Assembly (NCBI GenBank): GCA_029237695.1
Contig: CM055265.1
Location: 114,736,067 to 114,800,066 of the forward strand
Source: Conchocele bisecta
Lineage: Eukaryota; Mollusca; Bivalvia; Lucinida; Thyasiridae
Reading direction: 5' to 3'
Length of the DNA stretch: 64,000 nucleotides
This document shows, one piece after another, positions 56,167-64,000 of this stretch. The translations under genes and the position numbers were made by a program. The stretch's first letter is position 1, and each line of letters starts with the position of its first letter. Under the pieces are notes generated by a model. That model ran no database searches and had not been told where the DNA came from. It was given only the letters and a program-made list of their open reading frames with translations.

Positions 56167-56455
56167 TGACTGGAAAAATGTGGCTTATGGGTTTGGCTAC
56201 CAGTGTAGATCCAGATCAGCATGTGCATCCGCACTGTTAGCCATTCCATCGATGAAACACCGCCGTGCTTCTAACACGGCGTATGGATCAAGAGTGCAGT
56301 ATGTTATCGGTCTAAAGGACGGTAATGTCTAATGAGGAGCTACACTGGGAACAAATCCTATAAGCCCCATTTCTCCAGTCACAGCCACATATATATGTGG
56401 CTGTGACTGAATAAATTGGGTTATAGGAGTTGTAACTCCAGATCAGATACTAGTA
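56167..56455. repeat. R6 pair in intron 1 of copy 2
   Basis: Head-to-head R6 with a central CCACATATATATGTGG palindrome near 56385. Counterpart of 12826-12925. Confidence 0.6.
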
Positions 56456-56529
56456 GTCTATACAGTGAAAACCCTCTAAACTGGACACCATGGAGACGCC
56501 GTATGTTCAATTTAGATGGGTTTCAATGT

Positions 56530-57666
56530 CATTATTAGTCGATCTATTTATAGATCGGCTAATATATTGGTTATCCATCGAATTCTGAAAAAGTTTGTAG
56601 CAACCCTTTTCTCCGCTATTCGGTAATCTACGAACGCTAATTTTTCTGTATCACTTCCAAATTGCATCAACCGATAAAGTTTGCATTTTTGGCAATTATC
56701 TCCGTTTAAAACTTTACTTATAGCCAAATAACACAATTTTGAATACGTAATGAGCTGAACGCGGAAGAGATTTAACCCGGAAGTTATTGTTGTTGAAGTC
56801 CATAGTTGGCTCTAATGGCCATATACGCCAACATACGCCGATTATTGGGCTAATTTAAAGCTTTTATTTATTAAACAGAACAAGTTTCAGCCACGTATAA
56901 TCGCGTAAAATGTGTTTATTCGGCTAATTTATAATCGACCTCTGCTCAAAATCTCCTTACTAGCAACCCCAGCATTTTCGGGTTTATCCCAGCATCTCGG
57001 GTTTATCCCATTGGATCGCGTATGCGCGTCATTTGACGCTAGTTAATATTCACAAAATTTTCCACCAATCAAAAAGAAGAATTGCCCTTCATAGCGAACT
57101 TTGTTTACGTATCATGCAGGGATGGCAGGGATGCATCCAGCACGCGCGATTGCGGCAATCCCCCTTAATTATTGTCAATGCCGCAAATTATTGATTGTCT
57201 TGCGCCCGACATCGCGCAAAAAATCACGGATGGGGCACATTAGGCCAATCTGGGCATGTGCCTGAATACGCAGGAGCTTGCGTCTATTTTTAGATGACAC
57301 TGTAACCGCTAGATATATATAGCTCTGGTAGCTCGGCCCACTCGCTTGCTGCCACAGAATTCGGACAAACACACAGTGACTACAACTTTGTGTATTGCGG
57401 AGTGTAATTTGTAGATAAATAGAGCATACAGTACAGGTGTTACGCTGGAATATTTCGCAACATAATGGTGACAACAAAACATTGCTGCTATGGCATTGCT
57501 GCTATTGGATGGATTTGGGAACGGGTTTCCAAAACCTGCACAAAATCGAGAAAAATGTCAACGCTGGGTACAGACTGTGGTCGAAAATAGTTTACCATTG
57601 ACAATGTTACCAGAGACACCTACATATGTTCGATGCACTTTACCCTGATTTGATCGGCTAATAACA
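56530..57666 (+). mobile_element. 1.1-kb insertion carrying a THAP-type gene start, copy 2 only
   Basis: Short inverted ends TTATTAGTCGATC and GATCGGCTAATAA. A CCAAT box (ACCAATCAAAA near 57065), a TATATATAG near 57315 and a decayed THAP first exon at 57465 lie inside. Copy 1 has no such sequence at 13010. It looks like a transposon remnant or a captured gene 5' end. Confidence 0.55.
57465..57646 (+). pseudogene. decayed THAP zinc-finger domain
   Basis: ATG 57465 begins MVTTKHCCYGIA, the usual opening of a THAP domain (first Cys pair region). A frameshift follows. Another frame at 57514 gives FPKPAQNREKCQRWV, the conserved middle of THAP domains, and TYVRCTLP in place of the final Cys-x2-His-Phe. 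The second zinc-binding Cys and the His are not in place, so it cannot fold as a normal C2CH finger. THAP domains occur in host transcription factors and in P-element-type transposases; which one this comes from is open. Confidence 0.65.
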
Positions 57667-57848
57667 TCATGCTCTGCATGACTTTTAATTTTATTTATTT
57701 TATTGTCCTGTCTGTTCATGACTGAAACGGACAAACATTTATCATCGAGTGCCTAATTATAGTGAAACCCCTCTAAACCGGACACCCCGGGGACCTTCCA
57801 TGGTGTCCTGTTTAGAGAGGTTCCACTGTATATATCCTGGGTCCGCAG

Positions 57849-58241
57849 GAACTACGACAAGCTATGGGTCTGATCGACGGCGACGACATCCTTGATGACC
57901 TAGAAGAGATGGAGGAAACTATTGGCGAGACGAACGGAGATGATGACGGACAAGATGGCCGCCCTAGTGACTGGATGCCCGGACATATGGACTGGGAGGT
58001 GAGGTATCCCGACGGGGAATCTGTGCCGGTAGAGTCCGACGACACCGATCACCACCACCCACACCACCACCCACACCATCATCATCACCACGGATCGTCA
58101 GACAGTGACGGATCGTCAGAAAGTGACGACTCGCTTGGTAGCGATCCGACAGACATGGACGAACTTATCGGGGGACGTGCCGACGATCATTGCTACCGAA
58201 AGATAGCGGACTGGGCCGCGAACAGCTTCGGAATGTCAGAG
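57849..58241 (+). CDS. claudin-like copy 2, exon 2 (acidic and His-rich loop), intact
   Basis: Acceptor GGGTCCGCAG, donor GAG|GTGAGT; 131 codons, phase 0 at both ends. Protein residues about 53-183: ELRQAMGLIDGDDILDDLEE, more acidic residues, DGQDGRPSDWMPGHMDWEV, VPVESDDTD, a histidine run of 12 His in 14 residues (58050-58091, residues 120-133), an acidic Ser/Asp run GSSDSDGSSESDDSLG, then DELIGGRADDHCYRKIADWA. The His and Asp clusters suggest divalent metal binding outside the cell (inference). The exon lies between two DNA transposon ends, 20 bases upstream and 6 bases into the intron. Claudins normally have no such insert in loop 1. Confidence 0.85.
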
Positions 58242-58247
58242 GTGAGT

Positions 58248-58575
58248 TACTGTATGTTTCGCGAAACATGTCCAAAGTGTACGTCTGTATCCACAGAGCA
58301 GACACAATATGCAAAATTCAAGAATGAGCCGTCGATTTATTTTGTGACCGTTTGTCAAATAATAATTTTATTACGAAAATAAAGTATTGGGTGAAGGAGC
58401 CTGAGTATCTGCAAGAGAAGTCTGGAAATGGCAAATTGACTCCGAATCCAAGCTAGATGGCTTGGAAATGATATACCTAAACAAGAGCTAAATTTTGAAA
58501 ATCGGTTCACTATTTTCGAAATTATGAAACTATGCTTTGACTTGTTGTACATGTTAAATCCCCATATACATCTTA
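58248..58575. repeat. old R4-like element at the exon 2 donor, copy 2
   Basis: Begins TACTGTATGTTTCGCGAAAC right after GTGAGT. It continues with AAGAATGAGCC and, inverted, CTTGGAAATGATATACCTAA and ATTTTGAAAATCGGTTCACT, which match the two halves of R4. Confidence 0.6.
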
Positions 58576-58576
58576 T

Positions 58577-58839
58577 AGAGAATAGTAGGTTAGTGCCGTG
58601 AATGGGAAAACATATTTGGCAAGGCTCAGGAAACAGGATGGGCGAGGCTCTGCCGAGCACATCCCGTTTCTGTGCCGCGCCAGATATTTTTCCCATTCAC
58701 GGCACTAACCTACTATTCTATTTATCCCGTCAACACCTTCAAATGGCTGTAAAATGCAAAAATAGTATTGACTGGATATCAAAAATGTTTCACGGCACCG
58801 TGTTTCACGGCACATACGCACTGTGTTGACGGGATAAAA
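58577..58839. repeat. R2 element in intron 2
   Basis: Complete form with both inverted pairs. It is absent at 14105 in copy 1, so it was inserted after the duplication. Confidence 0.8.
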
Positions 58840-59013
58840 CTAATTTTGGTTTGAGTTTGATTGCATGCCACCAACATCACTAAAATGTACGTGACATGTA
58901 ATGAAGCAGTATAACGTGTCATTTCAGCTAATTAACGGTTTCTCGAGTAGGACGGTCCATATACAAGCACACTATGGTTTCTGGTTCTCCAGGTAATACT
59001 GGGTAAATGTAGC

Positions 59014-59420
59014 TGTGACTGGGGAATTGGGGCGTATGGGATGTGTGACCAGTGTAGCTCCTGATCAAATAGCACAGTCCCGTAGCATGATAGCGAACTA
59101 TATTCATGTTAGAAGCATCGCATGTGTTTCATTGATGGAGTGGCGAACAGTGCAGATCCTGATCAGACTGTGCGGATGCACAGGCTGATCTGGATGTACA
59201 CCGGTCGTAAAACCCATAAGCCCCAACTCAAATAGCACACTCCCGTAGTTTGATACTGATCTGTACTGCTTGTTACATGTAGAAGCATGATGTGTACTGC
59301 TTGTTACATGTAGAAGCATGATGTGTACTGCTTGTTACATGTAGAAGCATGATGTGTGTATCATTAATGCAATGGCGAACAGTGACATATCCTGATCAGA
59401 CTGTGCGGATATGTTGACCA
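59014..59420. repeat. R6-derived repeats with a local triplication
   Basis: TGTACTGCTTGTTACATGTA plus GAAGCATGA is repeated three times at 59263-59353; copy 1 has it once near 14745. Confidence 0.65.
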
Positions 59421-59439
59421 GGCTCCAGATAAGGAATTA

Positions 59440-59700
59440 GTAATTGAGTATTGTCACTCCATCATTTCTGAAGCAATTGGGTAAAATGAAATCACACTAC
59501 TGTTTACACATCCACAGACAGCAATTATTGAATAGGTTGCTTTGAAATGAAAACATGTATTGGCATTTCATTAGAATTTTCTCCATGGAGACAATTCTAA
59601 TGAAGTACCAAGATGTGTTTTCATGGTAAATAAGAAAATTATGCTATATTTGTGGTCTGTTTATTGTGTTCTACAGCATGATAAAGGTATCACAACATTT
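59440..59700. repeat. second copy of the repeat at 12030-12350
   Basis: Shares TCATTTCTGAAGCAATTGGG, the GGAGACAATTCTAATGAA hairpin and TTTGTGGTCTGTTTATTG. Confidence 0.6.
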
Positions 59701-59701
59701 G

Positions 59702-59872
59702 TAAGTCTGTGCCAAACTCCTTGGACCACCAAATGCAGCTCATGAAGACGCGTTTGCTGCGCCATATTTCATCAGAATCCGTTTCATATTAAGGAAAATA
59801 TAAAATAAAACTTTCAAAATTTCAACACTTTCAGCCACTGTTGTTGTTATAACCACGTGATCATGCACCTTG
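59702..59872. repeat. R5 right half
   Basis: The counterpart of 15276-15702, with its left half replaced by the preceding repeat. Ends AACCACGTGATCATGCACCT. Confidence 0.75.
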
Positions 59873-59942
59873 CAATGGCCTAGAAGATGTTCTAAGGAAC
59901 AGTACTCCTTCTTTCCCAAGTTCGGTAGCCTATTTATAACCC

Positions 59943-60298
59943 AATAATTCCAGCACAAACATATTTACACAATTCCCTAACATTTGATTGGTCCGTAGTA
60001 AGTCTCTGTCCAAAATGTATATCCCAGTAAACACCCATGCCGAACTACTTTCCGTAACCGTCAGGCGCAGTTAAAATAATTCTTAAGAAAACGGAAAATA
60101 AACACATTTTCTTGATGAATTTATTTCAAATGCTGGAATTATAAAGAATGAATGGCATTTTTGTGGAATTTATCGGGGATATAAACTTGGAAAAGTCGCG
60201 GGAATACTGGACGAGGCCTTCCGGCCTTCGTCCAGTATTCCCGCGACTTTTCCAAGTTTATACCCCGATAAATTCCACAAAAAGGCCATTCATTCCTA
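59943..60298. repeat. R1 foldback inserted just before exon 3 of copy 2
   Basis: Complete R1. Its right end is 43 bases from the exon 3 start used here. Copy 1 reads directly from TTTATAACACACATCTCTGT into the exon, so the insertion is specific to copy 2. Confidence 0.8.
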
Positions 60299-60341
60299 TA
60301 TTATCTCTGTATCATTACAATGTACTAGGTACTGTGTAAAG

Positions 60342-60513
60342 GTGCATGACGGTGCGGATGGGCTCGTGATGGACATGCCCCGGAGAAAGAAGCATGGCAC
60401 GTGCTCGTGTGTAATCGTGGAAACGGGCTGCGCTCTGAAATACGCCAAGGTATTTGACGGCGTTCCAGCATGGATGGATATGCCAAGACACTCCGAAAGA
60501 CTTGGTCATAAAC
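60342..60513 (+). CDS. claudin-like copy 2, exon 3 (end of extracellular loop)
   Basis: Acceptor GTGTAAAG, donor CATAAAC|GTAAGT; 57 codons plus one base, so phase 0 in and phase 1 out, exactly what exons 2 and 4 require. Encodes VHDGADGLVMDMPRRKKHGT, CSCVIVETGCALKY, then AKVFDGVPAWMDMPRHSERL. Three cysteines could form the loop disulfides typical of this superfamily. The rival acceptor TACTAG at 60328 gives the wrong phase. There is an AG only 13 bases upstream of the chosen one and the pyrimidine tract is weak, so the exact start is uncertain. The first part is 13 residues longer than in copy 1. Confidence 0.65.
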
Positions 60514-60594
60514 GTAAGTTGTCACATCTTTGATACATCTCCGAGTTTTGTTTCTGCATTTACACATCACATGGGCAATGTGTGGCTGTGATAT

Positions 60595-60709
60595 AGAGAA
60601 TAGTAGGTTAGTGCCGTGAATGGGAGAAAATATCTGGCAAGGCTTTGGAAACGGGATGGGCACGGCACCGTGTTTCACGGCACATACGCACTGTGTTGAC
60701 GGGATAAAA
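60595..60709. repeat. R2 element, shortened, intron 3 of copy 2
   Basis: AGAGAATAGTAGGTTAGTGC joined to CACGGCACCGTGTTTCACGG and GTGTTGACGGGATAAAAC. It is absent from copy 1 near 16025, where GCTGTGATAACACAG is continuous. Confidence 0.8.
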
Positions 60710-60929
60710 CACAGTTAGATCACGTTCGTCCGCATGTACGATCGCTAAAGCTCGCGGATTATCTCCAGTACATGCGGACGAACCGTGATCTCACTGGCTT
60801 AAAGGGGCATATCAGGATTTTTTGGAAATTAAAATAAAATACTATAAAAAATATAAACGTGTTTTCATCATGGCCCAGTGTAAAGTGTTTTAATTGAAGA
60901 TATATGACGAGTATCGTTTGTTTGTTTGT

Positions 60930-61110
60930 TGCTGGATTTAAATCTTACTACGCTGGAGACGGAAAATAAATGTCGTCTGCTGTTTGCGTTAATTCTTAAC
61001 AAAAAACCTGTTTTGACAGCGCATGAGATCTTATGCGCTGTCAAAACAGGTTTATGTCGAGAAACATTTCCGGCAGACGACAACAAATAAATCAGCATAG
61101 TAAGGGTTAA
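60930..61110. mobile_element. TTAACCCTTA-type element, intron 3 of copy 2
   Basis: Contains CGTCTGCTGTTTGCG and inverted GGCAGACGACAA, a perfect hairpin on CCTGTTTTGACAGCGCATGA, and ends AGTAAGGGTTAAGGG. Related to 37640-37876. Confidence 0.6.
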
Positions 61111-61233
61111 GGGTTCTTATGCCTTGAATACCCGCGGATCAAGCCGCTATACGGCACACCTGAGTAAAACCAGCTGGTAGAGTGGGAAATACAATTGCTG
61201 AGTATCAACGTAGTGCGTTGTTTTTTTTTTCAG

Positions 61234-61389
61234 ATATGGGCGGAGCTAGCCTCTTGGAGCATCGAATCGAATCCACGATCGGCGTGGTGTTGTGTCTGAT
61301 TGGAGTAGTCGCTGGCGTCATTGGCTTCAGGAAGACCAATGGCTGCTGCTGTATGAAATCGGTCTGTGTCGTGGCTATGCTTGTCACCA
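61234..61389 (+). CDS. claudin-like copy 2, exon 4 (membrane segments 2 and 3)
   Basis: Acceptor (T)n CAG, donor ACCA|GTAGGT; 156 bases with the same phases as copy 1. Segment 2 is GVVLCLIGVVAGVIGF, followed by RKTNGCCCMKS and the beginning of segment 3, VCVVAMLVT. Only a few bases differ from copy 1 and the following 50 intron bases are also nearly identical. The matching exon 5 is not in the window; it should lie to the right of 64000. Confidence 0.85.
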
Positions 61390-61464
61390 GTAGGTATCAC
61401 TGTATACAAGGCTCTTGTGTGAGAAAACTAAGATTATAATGCATGTGTATGGCACTAGATATGA

Positions 61465-61855
61465 ACAGTGGCGGCTTCAGGGGGTGGCCCCGGGGGCCTA
61501 CCCCGGGGGCCCACCCCGGGGGCCCGCCCCGGGGGCCCGCCACGGGGGCCCGCCCTGTCCCCTTTCAGAATTCCAGATTTATTTTGCAATTGAGATTTTT
61601 GCAATCTGTAAAATAAATAACAAGCACTGTCAAATATGGGTGATTTTATCAGTTGAATGTCTTGTAGCGAACGGTAACTTGCAATCTACTCCCGTACCGT
61701 CCGTAGCCTACGGACGGTACGTGAGTAGATTGCAAGAGTTACCATTCGCAACTAACCAAGGTTCAGATATTATAGAGAGTCCATTCACAATGTGCCTTAT
61801 CACATGAGCGCAGTATATACTGAAAATAAGTCGTTCGAATTTCGACTGCCCCCTG
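61465..61855. mobile_element. hAT-like MITE with expanded GC-rich repeat, right end deleted
   Basis: Left end CAGTGGCGGCTTCAGGGGG, then five or six 13-bp units of the CCCGGGGGCCCGC kind (61485-61555), then the hairpin AACGGTAACTTGCAATCTAC / inverse at 61672-61755. The deletion that removed the right end also took most of the neighbouring HT element present in copy 1. Confidence 0.7.
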
Positions 61856-62409
61856 TAATAACGATGCCCATTTACTATCAAGGCTGCAGGTGGGGCATCC
61901 TTGTTCTATAAACAACTTTTCTAGTTTCAACAAAAAGTATCGTATCCTTAGACTGAAATGGGTTAAATGTGGTCGCTGGCATCATCATAAACTATGTCCT
62001 CAGTATTGAATAGCGACCACAGTACAGTAAGCCGCCCGTTGCAGTATAAGGATTTCTAGTTAGTGGGGTGGGGCGCGTGCATAAACCCCACAACAACCAC
62101 CCCACCTCCGAATTTTTTCTACATCTCATGTCTTGCGTTTTGGTGTATTTTGGATGAGAAATAATATTCAAACATAAAACGTTGTTATTTAGCGAAAATG
62201 ATCATTTAATAAAAACAATCGGCAAAGTTTAGAGCAGTAGCGCTCCTAGTCCGCCCACAGCCCCTCACACAAACTCCCTACGCCCCTTGAGCTCAGATCG
62301 CACCTTCGATGTGAAGTCTAATCTGGGATTATGATATTTACACATGTAGTTGGGTCCCATTTGTCACCCGGCAGCCAAACTGATGTTACCCCAATGAGAC
62401 AAATCACGT
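61856..62409. other. intron 4 of copy 2, shared with copy 1
   Basis: Begins with the tail of a deleted HT element (TATCAAGGCTGCAGGTGGGG), then matches 21910-22310. No exon is recognised. Confidence 0.5.
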
Positions 62410-62620
62410 GATTTTGTACCTACGAAGATGGGCGATTTTTCATGAAAAATATTCACATAAACTGTGATATTTTCTGTAAATGACGTCGAAACTTTCGACG
62501 TCATTTACAGGAAATCATTTCGTCAACATTCTACGACATTGACGGAAAATATTGTAAATTTTGCAAAACGTTTTTAAGAGATAAAGCACTTCCTGGGTAC
62601 AAAAGTACGGGATTTTTCTC
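62410..62620. repeat. palindromic element, counterpart of 22310-22530
   Basis: Here the hairpin is ATGACGTCGAAA / TTTCGACGTCAT at 62480-62507, a shorter version after a local deletion. Confidence 0.6.
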
Positions 62621-62654
62621 ATGCGTCAGCCTGGTACATGTAGCCCAGCTGATA

Positions 62655-62775
62655 TTTACGGAGCCCCGCAGGGGACATGGATTTTTTTTTATTAATTCGT
62701 TCCCACGAAATAACAATTTGATCCCTCAATTTAACAATTCGTTCCCTTGATTTAATAATTCGTTCCCACGAATGG
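62655..62775. mobile_element. ATTCGTTCCC foldback family, left end
   Basis: Starts TTTACGGAGCCCCGCAGGGG, followed by four short units. It is interrupted by the HT element that follows. Confidence 0.65.
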
Positions 62776-64000
62776 TGAGGGGGGCATATAGTGTTATCGG
62801 CGTCCGTACGTACGTACGTCCCGAAACCTTAACGCTCGGGTAAATGGCTTATAATTTCTGTTTCCTTGCTCGGATCTGCTTCACATTTCACACACGCATT
62901 CGCCCTGTGACAAATCCACATTCGTCCCGCCCCCGCCAAGCCCAGGGTCAAGGTCACAGACTTGGTGCGTTCGAAACCTTAACGCTCGGGTAAATGGCTT
63001 ATAATTTATGTGTCCTTGCTCGGATCTGCGCACTTCACATGGCATTGCTCCAAGGTCACCCCCTGACATTCCACATTGTCGACCGCTAACCAGGGTAAGG
63101 TCACACTTGGTGCGTTCGACTTAACGCTCGGGTAAATGGCTTATCGTTGCCTTGCACGCTTACATTTCACATGGCATTGCTCCAATGGTCCTCTACCAGA
63201 CAAATCCACTTCGTCCCCCACCGCTAAGCCCAGGGTCAAGGTCACTACTTGGTTTAAATTAACGTCTGATGGCTTATAATTTCTGTTTCCTTGCTGGACT
63301 GCTTCACTTTCACACGCATGTCCAATGGTCCTCTACCGTCTGTGACAAATCCATTCGTCACCCCCAGGCTAAGCCCAGGGTCAAGGTACAGACTTGATGC
63401 GTTCGAAACCTTAACGCTCGGGTAAATGGCTTATAATTTCTATTTCCTTGCTCGGATCTGCTTCCTATTTCACACACGCATTGCTCCAATGGTCCTCTAC
63501 CGTCCTGTGACAGATCCACATTCGTTCCCCCCCCCCCCCGCTAAGCCCAGGGTCAAGGTCACAGACTTGGTGCGTTCGAAACCTTAACGCTCGGGTAAAC
63601 GGCTTATAATTTCTGTGTTTCCTTGCTCGGATCTGCTTCACATTTCACACACGCATTGCTCCAATGGTCCTCTGCCACCCTGTGACAAATCCACATTCGT
63701 CCCGCCCCCGCTAAGCCCAGGGTCAAGGTCACAGACTTGGTGCGTTCTAAACCTCAACGCTCGGGTAAATGGCTTATAATTGCTGTTTCTTTGCTCGGAT
63801 CTGCTTCACATTTCACACACACAGTGTTCCAATGGTCCTCTACCGTCCTGTGATAATTCCACATTCGTCCCGCCTCCGCTAAGCCCAGGGTCAAGGTCAC
63901 ATACTTGGTGCGTTCCTTAAACCTTAATGCTCAGGTAAATGGCTTATAATTTCTGTTTACTTGCTCAGATCTGCTTCACATTTCACACCTGCATTGCTCC
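62776..64000 (+). mobile_element. HT element with at least seven core units, running off the window
   Basis: Head GAGGGGGGCATATAG, a CGTACGTACGTACG microsatellite near 62805, then units of about 165 bp carrying CCTTAACGCTCGGGTAAATG, TGCTCGGATCTGCTTCACAT and CAGGGTCAAGGTCACAGACT. Units between 63010 and 63400 show many small deletions, while later ones are clean. Confidence 0.75.

Larger units (their letters stand above)
56463..57828. mobile_element. pogo-like MITE before exon 2 of copy 2, interrupted
   Basis: Ends CAGTGAAAACCCTCTAAACT and AGAGAGGTTCCACTG with TA flanks, as at 12955-13148. It is enlarged by the 1.1-kb THAP-bearing insertion at about 56530-57666. Confidence 0.65.

Noticed and set aside
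1..64000. Integrated virus or retroviral/LTR element
   Set aside because: No reverse transcriptase, integrase, capsid-like or LTR structure was recognised in either strand.

Overview
The window looks like nuclear DNA of a marine bivalve mollusc, possibly a heterodont clam; the species is not determined. The grounds are split genes with GT-AG introns, AT-rich intergenic DNA and a very dense load of short palindromic DNA transposons, SINEs and tandem-repeat-bearing mobile elements of kinds known from bivalves. No bacterial operon, rRNA or convincing stand-alone tRNA gene was seen.

The main content is a tandem pair of claudin/PMP22-like four-membrane-pass genes on the + strand. Copy 1 has exons at 11350-11520, 13169-13569, about 15814-15949, 17616-17771 and 32726-33036. 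Copy 2 has exons at 55108-55263, 57849-58241, 60342-60513 and 61234-61389, and its last exon lies beyond the window. Exon 1 gives transmembrane segment 1 and the proline-x-tryptophan seen after it in claudins. Exons 2 and 3 give a first extracellular loop of about 200 residues (about 50 in ordinary claudins) with an acidic part and a histidine run. Exon 4 gives segment 2, a Cys-rich cytosolic turn and the start of segment 3. Exon 5 gives the rest of segment 3, segment 4 and a 48-residue tail. Copy 1 carries a frameshift in the histidine run and may lack an acceptor AG before exon 3. Copy 2 is intact as far as it is visible.

Both genes sit in a segmental duplication: about 4.5-22.9 kb (plus the last exon at 33 kb) against about 52.1-62.8 kb. 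Many insertions are present in one copy and absent from the other, which dates them relative to the duplication.

Layout: 0-4.5 kb, probable last exon of another gene and palindromic repeats; 4.5-11.3 kb, upstream part of unit 1 with a 3-kb inverted-repeat element; 11.3-33 kb, copy 1, whose 15-kb last intron is almost all repeats; 33-40 kb, repeats and one candidate first exon; 40.5-49.8 kb, a 34-bp satellite that ends in a SINE tail; 50-52 kb, repeats; 52.1-61.4 kb, unit 2 with copy 2; 61.4-64 kb, repeats.

Repeat names used below (all informal): R1 350-bp foldback; R2 AGAGAATAGTAGG ends; R3 GGCCGTTTCACTAAAC ends; R4 ACTGTCTGTTTCACG ends; R5 CACGTG-containing ends; R6 the GGCTGTGACTGGAGAAATGG repeat; R7 TTAA-flanked; R8 GTTGCTCAAAAC palindrome; HT, pearl/Helentron-associated-like elements with cores of about 165 bp; SINE, repeat ending GGCCGTTAAAC. 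All family names rest on reading ends and motifs, not on database searches.
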